NCBI RefSeq assembly: GCF_900110345.1
Contig: NZ_FODJ01000004.1
Location: 122,932-186,931, forward strand
Length of the DNA: 64,000 nt
Source: Amphibacillus marinus
GTDB taxonomy: Bacteria > Bacillota > Bacilli > Bacillales > Amphibacillaceae
Direction: 5' to 3'
The notes under the pieces: generated by a model
Database searches by the model: none
What the model was told of the DNA's origin: nothing
What the model saw: only the letters and a program-made list of their open reading frames with translations
Shown: positions 18,815-27,080 of the stretch, in pieces
Layout: each line of letters opens with the position of its first letter
Position numbering within the stretch: position 1 is the first letter of the stretch
Translations under genes and position numbers: made by a program

Positions 18815-20251
18815 ATGGCTAAGTATACAGAGTCAGCAAAAGAGCTCTTGGAACATATTGGTGGAAATGAGAATATTTCAGTAGTAACACACTGTGCCAC
18901 AAGAATGCGCTTTGTTTTAAACGATAATGATAAAGCGGATAAACAAAAGATTGAGGATATGGATGTTGTTAAAGGAACCTTTACTAATGCGGGTCAATTT
19001 CAAATTATTATTGGTAATGATGTTGCGACATTTTATAATGAGTTTAGTGAAATAGCGGGTGTCGGTGACACATCCAAAGAGGATGCTAAAGTTGCGGCTA
19101 AGCAAAATATGAGCTTTATTCAACGGTTAATTGCCAATCTTGCTGAGATATTTACACCTTTAATACCTGCATTAGTGGTTGGGGGTCTTATATTAGGTTT
19201 TCGTAATGTAATTGGCGAACTACCAAATTTCGGACCTAATAATGATCAAGCTCTTGTTGAGTTATCACAGTTTTGGAGTGGAGCAAATGATTTTCTCTGG
19301 TTAATTGGGGAAGCTATCTTTCATTTCTTACCAGTAGGGATTGTTTGGTCGATTACGCGTAAAATGGGGACAACCCAAATACTTGGTATTGTACTAGGTA
19401 TAACGTTGGTATCTCCACAATTATTAAATGCTTATGGTGTTGCTGAAGCAACAGAAATTCCGTTCTGGGATTTTGGCTTTGCGACAGTTGATATGATTGG
19501 CTATCAAGCACAGGTTATTCCAGCTATTCTTGCCGGTTTTGTCCTTGCTTATCTTGAATTAGGCTTACGTAAAATCATCCCAAATGTTATCTCAATGATT
19601 TTTGTGCCGCTTTTTGCTTTATTACCAGCGGTTATTGTTGCCCATGTTATTTTAGGACCGATTGGTTGGGTAATCGGTGATTGGATCTCTAATGTAGTCT
19701 ATTCTGGCTTAACCTCAGCGTTTGGTTGGTTGTTTGCAGCAGTGTTCGGCTTTGCCTATGCACCATTGGTTATAACCGGACTACATCACATGACTAATGC
19801 TATTGACTTACAATTAATGAGTATTTTTGAGGGTACTAACTTATGGCCAATGATAGCCTTATCTAATATTGCCCAAGGATCAGCTGTTGTGGCAATGATC
19901 TTCTTAAATAGACGTGATGAGAAGGAACAACAGGTTTCGATTCCAGCTGCTGTCTCTTGTTATCTAGGTGTAACTGAGCCAGCGATGTTCGGGATTAACA
20001 TTAAATATGGTTTCCCATTCTTGGCGGCGATGATTGGTTCGAGCATAGCTGCAGTAATCTCGGTTGGGAGTGGCGTTATGGCTAATTCAATTGGCGTTGG
20101 TGGGCTTCCAGGGATCTTGTCTATTCAATCGGCGCATTATCTGATGTTTGGAGTCGCCATGGCAGTAGCAATTGCAGTTCCGTTGGTGTTAACTTTTGCT
20201 TTAGCAAAAACCAAGATGGGAAAAAATGCATACGAACGATTAGGTAAATAG
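18815..20251 (+). CDS. treP: Trehalose-specific PTS enzyme IIBC
   Basis: TreP imports trehalose and phosphorylates it to trehalose-6-phosphate. The 478-aa protein has an N-terminal EIIB domain with the phosphorylated Cys27 in VVTHCATRMRF, and a membrane EIIC domain from about residue 110 with ten or so helices, including FGFAYAPLVITGLHHM and the GVTEPAMFGI signature. There is no EIIA domain, so it would borrow a glucose-type EIIA, as in B. subtilis. ATG 18815 follows AAAGGGG by seven bases; an upstream in-frame TTG was rejected. It is first in the operon with treA and treR. Confidence 0.95.
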   Translation: MAKYTESAKELLEHIGGNENISVVTHCATRMRFVLNDNDKADKQKIEDMDVVKGTFTNAGQFQIIIGNDVATFYNEFSEIAGVGDTSKEDAKVAAKQNMSFIQRLIANLAEIFTPLIPALVVGGLILGFRNVIGELPNFGPNNDQALVELSQFWSGANDFLWLIGEAIFHFLPVGIVWSITRKMGTTQILGIVLGITLVSPQLLNAYGVAEATEIPFWDFGFATVDMIGYQAQVIPAILAGFVLAYLELGLRKIIPNVISMIFVPLFALLPAVIVAHVILGPIGWVIGDWISNVVYSGLTSAFGWLFAAVFGFAYAPLVITGLHHMTNAIDLQLMSIFEGTNLWPMIALSNIAQGSAVVAMIFLNRRDEKEQQVSIPAAVSCYLGVTEPAMFGINIKYGFPFLAAMIGSSIAAVISVGSGVMANSIGVGGLPGILSIQSAHYLMFGVAMAVAIAVPLVLTFALAKTKMGKNAYERLGK

Positions 20252-20257
20252 GCAAGC

Positions 20258-20301
20258 AGTAACAACCATTTCCCAATGTGAAATGGTTGTTACTACTTTT
20301 T
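20258..20301 (+). terminator. Intra-operon hairpin between treP and treA
   Basis: AGTAACAACCATTTC (20258-20272) pairs perfectly with GAAATGGTTGTTACT (20280-20294), followed by ACTTTTT. The T-run is short, so it may act as a partial terminator or as an RNA-processing and stability element. Confidence 0.6.
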
Positions 20302-20357
20302 GAAGTGGTTTGTAAAATTAAAAAATTCCAGATAAATGACTATAAGGGGATGAGAAG

Positions 20358-22043
20358 GTGACGCAAGCTTGGTGGAAAAAATCTGTTGTGTATCAAATCT
20401 ATCCGAAAAGCTTTAATGACACAACCGGTTCTGGAACTGGGGACATAAACGGTATTATTGAAAAATTGGATTATTTAAAAAAGTTAGGTGTTGATGTGCT
20501 GTGGTTAACCCCTATTTACGAATCACCACAAAATGATAATGGCTATGATATCGCTGATTATTATCAAATTTTTAGTGAGTACGGTACGATGCTGGATTTT
20601 GATCGCTTGCTTGAGCAAGCGCACCAGCGGGGCTTAAAAATCATAATGGATATTGTCGTTAACCATACCTCAACAGCGCACAATTGGTTTAGACAATCTG
20701 CTAGTGGTAAGGGCAATGCCTATCGTGATTTTTATATTTGGAAAGACGGCAAGAATGGTCAGGAGCCAACCAATTGGCAGTCGAAATTTGGTGGTAATGC
20801 GTGGCAATATGATCAAGATACCGACCAATATTATTTACACTTATTTGATAAGACGCAAGCTGATCTTAATTGGGAGAACGAACAAGTGAGAGATGCTGTT
20901 TATGAAATGATGAACTTTTGGATTGACAAGGGTGTAGATGGCTTCCGTTTAGATGTTATTAATTTAATCTCGAAAGATCAAGACTTTCCTGATGATGATG
21001 GCTCAGTTGCACCTGGAGATGGTCGGAAATTTTATACAGATGGACCAAAGATTCACCAGTACTTACACGAAATGAATCAGCATGTCTTTAAAGGGAAAAA
21101 GCTGATCACGGTTGGTGAGATGTCATCAACCTCAATTGCGAACTGTGTTAAATACACGAATCCTGAGCGTGAGGAGCTTGACATGACGTTTAGTTTTCAC
21201 CATTTAAAAGTGGATTATCCCGGTGGTGAAAAATGGTCGAAGGCGCCGTTTGATTTTCAAGCGCTAAAGCAAATTTTATCTGATTGGCAGGTGGGAATGC
21301 ATCGAGGAGGCGGCTGGAATGCTTTGTTCTGGTGTAATCACGATCAACCGCGTGTTGTTTCCCGTTTTGGCGATGATGGTAGTTATCATGAGCAATCTGC
21401 AAAAATGCTCGCAACAACTATTCACCTGATGCAAGGTACCCCGTATATATACCAAGGTGAAGAGTTTGGGATGACAAACCCTAATTTTGATGATATTGAT
21501 CAGTACCGTGATGTTGAATCATTAAACATGTATCGAATGAAACGAGAAGAAGGGCTACCTGAACCAACTATTATGGCTATTTTAAAGCAAAAATCGCGGG
21601 ACAATTCTCGAACGCCGGTACAATGGAATGGTGACAGGCATGCTGGGTTTACAACCGCTGAGCAGCCGTGGATCAATGTTGCTGCAAACTACCCAACTGT
21701 TAATGCTGAACAGGCGCTTAATAACGTCGACTCGATTTTTTACTATTATCAGGCATTAATTAAGCTTAGAAAACAATACGACATCGTCACAACAGGCAGT
21801 TATCGGTTGATTTTACCAGAGGATCGTGCTATTTTTGCATATGTGAGGAAGGATCAGGATGAACAATTAATTGTTTTAAATAATTTCTATAATCAACCTG
21901 CAAACTATGATCTCAGCCATGAGGGCTTGAGAGAGTGGAGCAATGAAGAGGTATTGATAGGCAATTACAATGGTCAAACGGGTCATGCATTAAAGGGTGA
22001 ACTACGACCATATGAAGCAATTGTTTATCGGGTAACTCCTTAA
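20358..22043 (+). CDS. treA: Alpha,alpha-phosphotrehalase, GH13
   Basis: TreA hydrolyses trehalose-6-phosphate to glucose and glucose-6-phosphate in the cytoplasm. The 561-aa protein has the GH13 barrel. Motifs include DIVVNHTS, the nucleophile Asp199 in GFRLDV, the acid/base Glu254 in VGEMSS and Asp329 in NHDQPR. Related oligo-1,6-glucosidases share this layout; the treP-treR context decides the assignment. Translation starts at GTG 20358 behind GGGGATGAGAAGG. It is the middle gene of the operon, 106 bases from treP. Confidence 0.95.
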   Translation: MTQAWWKKSVVYQIYPKSFNDTTGSGTGDINGIIEKLDYLKKLGVDVLWLTPIYESPQNDNGYDIADYYQIFSEYGTMLDFDRLLEQAHQRGLKIIMDIVVNHTSTAHNWFRQSASGKGNAYRDFYIWKDGKNGQEPTNWQSKFGGNAWQYDQDTDQYYLHLFDKTQADLNWENEQVRDAVYEMMNFWIDKGVDGFRLDVINLISKDQDFPDDDGSVAPGDGRKFYTDGPKIHQYLHEMNQHVFKGKKLITVGEMSSTSIANCVKYTNPEREELDMTFSFHHLKVDYPGGEKWSKAPFDFQALKQILSDWQVGMHRGGGWNALFWCNHDQPRVVSRFGDDGSYHEQSAKMLATTIHLMQGTPYIYQGEEFGMTNPNFDDIDQYRDVESLNMYRMKREEGLPEPTIMAILKQKSRDNSRTPVQWNGDRHAGFTTAEQPWINVAANYPTVNAEQALNNVDSIFYYYQALIKLRKQYDIVTTGSYRLILPEDRAIFAYVRKDQDEQLIVLNNFYNQPANYDLSHEGLREWSNEEVLIGNYNGQTGHALKGELRPYEAIVYRVTP

Positions 22044-22076
22044 TCACAAATTTGATGTGAAGGTAAGGCGTTAAAT

Positions 22077-22790
22077 ATGAAAAATAAGTATGTATTGATC
22101 TATCAAGAATTAGCGGAGCAAATTGAGGATGGCGACTGGCAAGTTGATCAATATTTACCTTCCGAAAATGAACTGAAGGATACCTATCAAACGTCACGTG
22201 AAACGATTAGGAAAGCACTCAATCTCTTGTCGCAAAATGGCTATATCCAAAAGGTGCGTGGCAAGGGTTCTGTTGTAATAGAGCGCAATAAATTTGATTT
22301 CCCGGTTTCTGGACTCGTCAGCTTTAAAGAGTTAGCTGAAAAGCTTGATCAAGAGATTCAGACAGTTGTCCATGAACTGTCGCTAATTAGCCCAAATCGT
22401 CACATGCAAAAGCAGTTGCAAATTAATGATCAAGAGCAGGTCTGGCAAGTCACCAGAATTAGAGACTTCTCAGGTGAACGCGTTATCCTTGATAAGGATT
22501 ATTTAATTGCGCGTGTTGTACCAACATTAACTGAACAAATTTGCCAGGATTCTATTTATGCATATCTTGAGGGAGAGCTTAATCTGACAATTAGCTTTGC
22601 TAAAAAAGAAATTACTGTTGAAGAACCAACGGTGGAAGATAAAGCGTTACTAGATTTGACGGGCTTTCAAAATATTGTGGTTATTAAAAATTATGTATAT
22701 CTAGATAATGCAGAATTATTTCAATACACTGAGTCTCGGCATCGACCCGATCGATTTCGGTTTGTTGACTTTGCCAGAAGACATCATTAA
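22077..22790 (+). CDS. treR: Trehalose operon repressor, GntR/HutC family
   Basis: TreR is a 237-aa repressor. A winged-helix GntR domain fills residues about 4-70 (SENELKDTYQTSRETIRKAL is the recognition region). A UTRA ligand-binding domain follows (about 85-230), expected to bind trehalose-6-phosphate. It lies 33 bases after treA and completes the operon. The two palindromes at 18695 and 18734 are its predicted targets, giving autoregulation through the operon promoter. Confidence 0.93.
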   Translation: MKNKYVLIYQELAEQIEDGDWQVDQYLPSENELKDTYQTSRETIRKALNLLSQNGYIQKVRGKGSVVIERNKFDFPVSGLVSFKELAEKLDQEIQTVVHELSLISPNRHMQKQLQINDQEQVWQVTRIRDFSGERVILDKDYLIARVVPTLTEQICQDSIYAYLEGELNLTISFAKKEITVEEPTVEDKALLDLTGFQNIVVIKNYVYLDNAELFQYTESRHRPDRFRFVDFARRHH

Positions 22791-22797
22791 ATGCTTG

Positions 22798-22857
22798 AAG
22801 AGTATAGATAAAACGGCCACTTGGTTTAAGTGAGCGGCTTTATCTATACTTTTTTTA
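22798..22857. terminator. Terminator of the trehalose operon
   Basis: AGTATAGATAAA (22801-22812) and GGCCACT pair with AAGTGAGC and TTTATCTATACT (22839-22850), followed by T7. It lies between convergent genes and may act both ways. Confidence 0.85.
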
Positions 22858-22885
22858 TTTGGACAATAGAAAGCTGGCTATCTGT

Positions 22886-23530
22886 TTATAATAAGTATTG
22901 ATAAACGCTCAAGAAATGTGCCAATGACCCAGCTAAGATAAAGAGGTGAAACACCTCGTGGAAGCCAAGGTGCTTGGTTTTTATCCAGTTTGGTTTAATG
23001 GCATAAATGATGCCTCCTAATGTATAAATAATCCCACCGATAAGTAGTAATGATAGTCCGATTGGTTCTACTGTCCGGGAGAGCGGGACAAAGGCAAAAG
23101 CAATTAGCCAGCCCATTAATATATACAGTAATGTTGAAAACCAACGAGGACAGCTAAACCAAGTTAGCTTAAAAATAATACCACTTAAAGCAATTGTCCA
23201 AATAACAATGAGCAAAATTAAACCAAACATACCATCTAGCGCGATTAAGCAAAAGGGTGTGTAAGTCCCCGCTATTAGAATGAAAATCATAGCATGATCA
23301 ATTTTTCTCAACCATTTTATTACAGTTTGTTTAGCAAAAGTAGCATGATAAATGGTTGAAGCACAATAAAGTAAAATTAAGCTAACTCCAAAAATTAAAA
23401 CAGACAGGAGCACTGTAACTGATCCTTGTGTATAAACAGCTTTCACAAGCATAGCCACTAAAGCGATTAAGCTGAAAATAGCACCAAAAAGGTGAGTGAA
23501 GCTGTTTAGTGGTTCTCTAAACCTTATCAA
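22886..23530 (-). CDS. trhA: Hemolysin III/TrhA-type membrane protein (PAQR superfamily)
   Basis: The 214-aa protein has seven predicted membrane helices. The PAQR metal-site residues are present: Ser and His in CASTIYHATF, DHAMIF after helix 2, and HEVFHLFILAGSLAHFL near the end. TrhA homologues regulate membrane lipid fluidity and were historically called hemolysins. The predicted start is TTG 23530 behind AAAGGGG with an 11-base spacer; no ATG in range has a ribosome site. It is monocistronic and convergent with the trehalose operon. Confidence 0.85.
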   Translation of the reverse strand: MIRFREPLNSFTHLFGAIFSLIALVAMLVKAVYTQGSVTVLLSVLIFGVSLILLYCASTIYHATFAKQTVIKWLRKIDHAMIFILIAGTYTPFCLIALDGMFGLILLIVIWTIALSGIIFKLTWFSCPRWFSTLLYILMGWLIAFAFVPLSRTVEPIGLSLLLIGGIIYTLGGIIYAIKPNWIKTKHLGFHEVFHLFILAGSLAHFLSVYQYLL

Positions 23531-23602
23531 TGTAAAAACAACCCCTTTATATAGTTTTTAATACTATATAATATAATATCATAATATATAAATGAGTCAA
23601 CC

Positions 23603-23631
23603 TTTACGACGTCTAATCGTTATCGTATAAT
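23603..23631 (+). promoter_or_regulatory. SigA promoter for the DUF1836 gene
   Basis: TTTACG (23603-23608), 17 bases, TATAAT (23626-23631). The in-frame ATG at 23630 lies inside the -10, so translation must start later, at 23666. Confidence 0.7.
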
Positions 23632-23665
23632 GAGAGGGAATAATAAGAAGGGTCGGGGATTCGTT

Positions 23666-24238
23666 ATGACAGACTTGATTAAGATACTTAAAGACCTTCA
23701 TCAAGATACCTATATTAAGGCAGATAATATTCCATCATTAGCACTATACATGGATCAGGTTACGCAATTGTTTGAACAAACTTATCATAATAGTAAACGG
23801 CAGCCTGATGAAAAAATATTGACGAAGACAATGATTAATAATTATGCAAAGGGGAAATTACTTCCAACAATAAAAAACAAAAAGTACACGGAAGCACACA
23901 TCATGTTAATTCAATGGATTTACCAGTTAAAGGGAGCGTTATCCATCCAGGATATTAGTCATGTTTTGCAGCTTGTTACCACTATTGAGGAGCGGGGCGA
24001 AGACTTAGCTTCAATCTATCAGACTTATTCGGCATTAATGGATATGCAATCAAGTGATTTTGTCAAATCCCTTGAACAGCAGACTGCCAGCATTCAAGGT
24101 CAATTACCTAATCAGGATGAGCAATTAGAAACGTTTCTAATGATTGTTTCACTTATTCATTACAGTAATATGTATCGAAAAATGGCGGAACGACTAATTG
24201 ATCAAACAAATGTCAAACAAGACTCTGCTGATCATTAA
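23666..24238 (+). CDS. DUF1836-domain protein
   Basis: The 190-aa protein carries the DUF1836 signature (residues about 45-105): LTKTMINNYAKGKLLPTIKN, KKYTEAHIMLIQWIYQLKGALS. The domain looks like a small all-helical DNA-binding unit related to MerR-type folds, but its targets are not known to me. The C-terminal half is helical and rich in Gln. The start is fixed by the promoter, since an upstream ATG at 23630 is inside the -10 box. It is a single gene followed by a MITE-like hairpin element. Confidence 0.72.
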   Translation: MTDLIKILKDLHQDTYIKADNIPSLALYMDQVTQLFEQTYHNSKRQPDEKILTKTMINNYAKGKLLPTIKNKKYTEAHIMLIQWIYQLKGALSIQDISHVLQLVTTIEERGEDLASIYQTYSALMDMQSSDFVKSLEQQTASIQGQLPNQDEQLETFLMIVSLIHYSNMYRKMAERLIDQTNVKQDSADH

Positions 24239-24247
24239 CAGGTGAAA

Positions 24248-24492
24248 AAGCGACTGGGACATAACTAAATATTGAAACAGGGTATCCGAACATTCTGATT
24301 AAGCGTAGGTAAAATACGTAGACTCCTGTGGGAACAGCATGAGCTGAGGATCCACTGTGTGAAGTGTCTTTCTTCACACAGTTAGCCGAAGCCGTGCCCA
24401 CGGAAAGCGAAGTATTTTACCGAAGCGCTATACGCTTTCAGACATAATGTTCGGATTTTCCTTATCTAATTAAGCTTTTGTCCCAGTCGCTT
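24248..24492. repeat. MITE-like hairpin repeat with 13-bp terminal inverted repeats
   Basis: The element is bounded by AAGCGACTGGGAC (24248-24260) and GTCCCAGTCGCTT (24480-24492), a perfect inverted repeat. Inside, several nested pairs match: TCCGAACATT with AATGTTCGGA, GGTAAAATAC with GTATTTTACC, and CTGTGTGAAG with CTTCACACAG. The whole 245 bp can fold into one long branched hairpin. Internal phrases such as GTAGACTCCTGTGGGAACAG and AGCCGAAGCCGTGCCCACGG resemble a repeat family I recall from other Bacillaceae genomes. It sits between convergent genes and could also act as a terminator. Confidence 0.75.
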
Positions 24493-24524
24493 GTGAATGA
24501 TCCAGAATTAAAGATACTCTGGAA

Positions 24525-24776
24525 TTAAATAAAGAACCAGGGTAGGATTGCTAATGTACCGATTGCGCCTAATGCAATTCCTAATCCGAAGCCGGAACCA
24601 GCGCCCCAGCCCCAATAGCCCCAACTGTGACCCGTAGGACGTCCGCCAAAAGGTTCTAAATAAACGTGTGACTGGGTAACGTTACGAATGACCCCTCGAT
24701 GCTCTCTACCATCAACTGTCCGAATGGATACAGGTCTACCAATGTTTTGACAGCAGGTATGATAATGGCCAGACAT
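24525..24776 (-). CDS. Small protein with an SH3/LSm-like segment and glycine-rich membrane tail
   Basis: The 83-aa product has a Cys-Cys near the N-terminus (MSGHYHTCCQN). A beta-rich stretch follows, GRPVSIRTVDGREHRGVIRN, that looks like the first strands of an LSm or SH3 barrel. It ends in a Gly/Trp-rich hydrophobic segment able to cross the membrane (WGWGAGSGFGLGIALGAIGT). I do not recognise the family, though the layout recalls small conserved Bacillaceae proteins. ATG 24776 follows AAAGGAGCG; the longer frame to 24818 lacks a ribosome site. Confidence 0.6.
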   Translation of the reverse strand: MSGHYHTCCQNIGRPVSIRTVDGREHRGVIRNVTQSHVYLEPFGGRPTGHSWGYWGWGAGSGFGLGIALGAIGTLAILPWFFI

Positions 24777-24888
24777 GTTATCGCTCCTTTCTCTACAGAA
24801 GAAAATCATCATGTTCAACCAATGTTTTTGAACACTTACTACAACATATGATAAATATATAAGTAATGTAGAGGATAAACGCTGAAGT

Positions 24889-25683
24889 TTAAAGGATCGA
24901 TAAAAATAATTCTGCTGGTGTATTTAGGACAAGGGTCCTACTGGCGTTAGTTTGTCTTGCCCACTCCGAAACAAGATAGTAACCAACCTGATAGCCAGCT
25001 AAGTCTGGTAGATCCTCAACGTTACCATACATAATCCGACTATGCAGCGGATGCCTTTCGTAAATAGTTAAATTCGGTTTGACCCATTTATTCCAAACGG
25101 AAAGAAAAGATGCTTTTTTTAGAGGTGAAGAGAATAACCCGGATGTTTGCAGATTGCTATCGCAGTATGCATGAACGAGGTACTCGGCAACGCCTTCTAG
25201 AATAATTGTGTCTAGCAGAGTTAAACGCCGAGTTGTGCTCAATCGATACGCGTGGCTATACTCATGAACAATTAATGCTTTTAGCTGTTCAGGTAATATT
25301 TTGTCAGTTATAAAAAGAAAGATGGTAGCTTGCACGGTTAATCCGGAAATACAGTTGAATTTTTTGGTTAATACGTTATTGTTTAAATCAGCAGGGAGTA
25401 GGATGATCTTGGTATCAGGGCCATGCCACTGCTCCTGAAAATGCTTGTAAAGGTCATCAACCTGCTGCCAAACATCACTATTCAATAATTGTTCTATCTG
25501 TTTATGATTGTTAGCGGCTGGTTGAAACAGACCGTGCTGCTCCAAAAGCCATTTTAAGTCAACTAGGGCAAGGGAATCAATGACAGTGGATAGTGGTTCT
25601 ATAATGGTAGTGGTTAAACTTGTATGATCCTTCTCAGAATTTAAATAGTTTTCAAGTAAGTTGTGAGAATGATAAATGCTCAT
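24889..25683 (-). CDS. DUF2268 putative zinc metalloprotease (YjaZ type)
   Basis: The 264-aa protein has the zinc-binding HEYSH (His140, Glu141, His144) and a downstream glutamate in LEGVAEYLVHAY, which is the gluzincin-like pattern of DUF2268. There is no signal peptide. In Bacillus, proteins of this type are poorly characterised. Its ATG overlaps the stop of the methyltransferase gene by four bases (ATGA), so the two form a coupled operon. No clear terminator follows its stop. Confidence 0.75.
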   Translation of the reverse strand: MSIYHSHNLLENYLNSEKDHTSLTTTIIEPLSTVIDSLALVDLKWLLEQHGLFQPAANNHKQIEQLLNSDVWQQVDDLYKHFQEQWHGPDTKIILLPADLNNNVLTKKFNCISGLTVQATIFLFITDKILPEQLKALIVHEYSHAYRLSTTRRLTLLDTIILEGVAEYLVHAYCDSNLQTSGLFSSPLKKASFLSVWNKWVKPNLTIYERHPLHSRIMYGNVEDLPDLAGYQVGYYLVSEWARQTNASRTLVLNTPAELFLSIL

Positions 25684-26393
25684 GATGGCTGTCTAGGTTT
25701 TTTTTGACAGACGAAGAGATAGCTACTGAGACTTGGTCTTATTTGTTCAATTAGTGCATAATGATAGGCCATCAGTTCAAAGTAAGCAGGTGCGATGTCA
25801 TTATCTATCTCAATGTCTAAAGTCTCCCCAGACTCTGGTTTCAGGCTAATAACTTCTGTAATGGCAAAATCAGCGGCTTTGATCTGTGTTAACCACTCAT
25901 CTTTAGACAGTAGTCTATTTAAACCGTAGAAAGAACAGAACTCGTTGTGAAGCTCATCTTCTAATTCATGTTCAAGCGTAAGTTCAATTAGGCAAGCAAT
26001 ACCAGCTGGACGAAGGAGTTGGTTATATTTTTTTAAACTACTATGGATATTAGTAAAAGAGGTGACTGATTCGGCCAGTATGCAATCGATTGACTCATCT
26101 TTAATCGGTAGCGCAGCTATCGTTGAATGGAAGAGCATGACTTGAGCGAATTGATCAAGATGGGCTCGGGCATGCTTGATCATTCTCGGGTGTGCATCTA
26201 CACCATAAAGCTTGCTGTTTGTGATGGTAGCAAGATAACCTAGGGTTTTACCAATGCCACAGCCAACGTCTAATATGCTATCATGGGGATAAGTTATCAT
26301 TTTGCTAATGGCTTTTTTTGTGGCATTAGTACCACCGGGATGTGCAGCTCCGATTTTGAAGGCGGCAATCATATCTGTATAAGAATAGGACAT
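25680..26393 (-). CDS. Class I SAM-dependent methyltransferase
   Basis: This 237-aa protein has SAM motif I as ILDVGCGIGKTLGYL, an acidic residue after strand 2 (YGVDAHPRMI), and motif IV-like CILAESVTSF. It resembles small-molecule or quinone methyltransferases of the Methyltransf_11 type; the substrate cannot be told. ATG 26393 has AAAAGGAG about nine bases upstream; the longer frame to 26444 was not used. It is translated upstream of, and coupled to, the DUF2268 protease gene. Confidence 0.75.
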   Translation of the reverse strand: MSYSYTDMIAAFKIGAAHPGGTNATKKAISKMITYPHDSILDVGCGIGKTLGYLATITNSKLYGVDAHPRMIKHARAHLDQFAQVMLFHSTIAALPIKDESIDCILAESVTSFTNIHSSLKKYNQLLRPAGIACLIELTLEHELEDELHNEFCSFYGLNRLLSKDEWLTQIKAADFAITEVISLKPESGETLDIEIDNDIAPAYFELMAYHYALIEQIRPSLSSYLFVCQKKPRQPS

Positions 26394-26582
26394 TCTGTTA
26401 AGCTCCTTTTTGAAAAATAATTTTTTATAGCATATGCTAAGCATTTGTATCGGTTAGTAACGCACAATTAAGACTTTATCGTAAAAAAATCCTGTTTACC
26501 TTCATACAAGTTTGTAGTACGATAAAGAATAATTTCTAAATATTCAAATGAATTTCACTATAATGAAAAGCAGGTGTCAAAG

Positions 26583-27080
26583 ATGGAACAGAAGGAAGTA
26601 GAGTTGCTGCAGCTTTTAGAGAAAAATGGGCGTTTGCCAGCTGATACAATTGCAAGTATGTTAGATCTTGGTATAGATGAAGTGGCTAGCATGATTGAAA
26701 AGCTAGAACATGAGTGTGTGATTTTAGGTTATTCAACGTTAGTCAATTGGGCAAAGGTTTTAAAGCATGAGAGTGTAACAGCAATGATTGAAGTTAAGGT
26801 AACACCGGTAAGAGGAAAGGGGTTCGATCATGTAGCAGAGCGCATTTACCGTTTTCCTGAAGTCAAAGCTCTCTACCTAATGAGCGGATCTTATGATTTA
26901 TCAATTACGCTTGAAGGTCAAACGATGATGGAGATTAGTCGGTTTGTTTCAGATAAACTCTCAACCCTAGATTCAGTGGTTTCGACAGTAACGCATTTTG
27001 TGTTAAAGAAGTACAAGCATGATGGTGTTGTGTTTGATAAGAATGACGACCAGGATCGCCGCATGATGGTGACGCCATGA
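26583..27080 (+). CDS. alaR: Lrp/AsnC-family regulator, AlaR-like
   Basis: The 165-aa protein has an N-terminal winged helix (residues about 5-60) and a C-terminal RAM/AsnC effector domain (about 65-150). It overlaps by four bases a class I aminotransferase gene, the same arrangement as the B. subtilis yugG-yugH (alaR-alaT) pair, in which AlaR activates the alanine aminotransferase gene. The name rests on this context. ATG 26583 follows AGGTG; a TATAAT at 26559-26564 is the probable -10. Confidence 0.78.
   Translation: MEQKEVELLQLLEKNGRLPADTIASMLDLGIDEVASMIEKLEHECVILGYSTLVNWAKVLKHESVTAMIEVKVTPVRGKGFDHVAERIYRFPEVKALYLMSGSYDLSITLEGQTMMEISRFVSDKLSTLDSVVSTVTHFVLKKYKHDGVVFDKNDDQDRRMMVTP

Noticed and set aside
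24240-24500. Transposase gene in the hairpin element
   Set aside because: The element has no frame beyond about 60 codons and no transposase motif.
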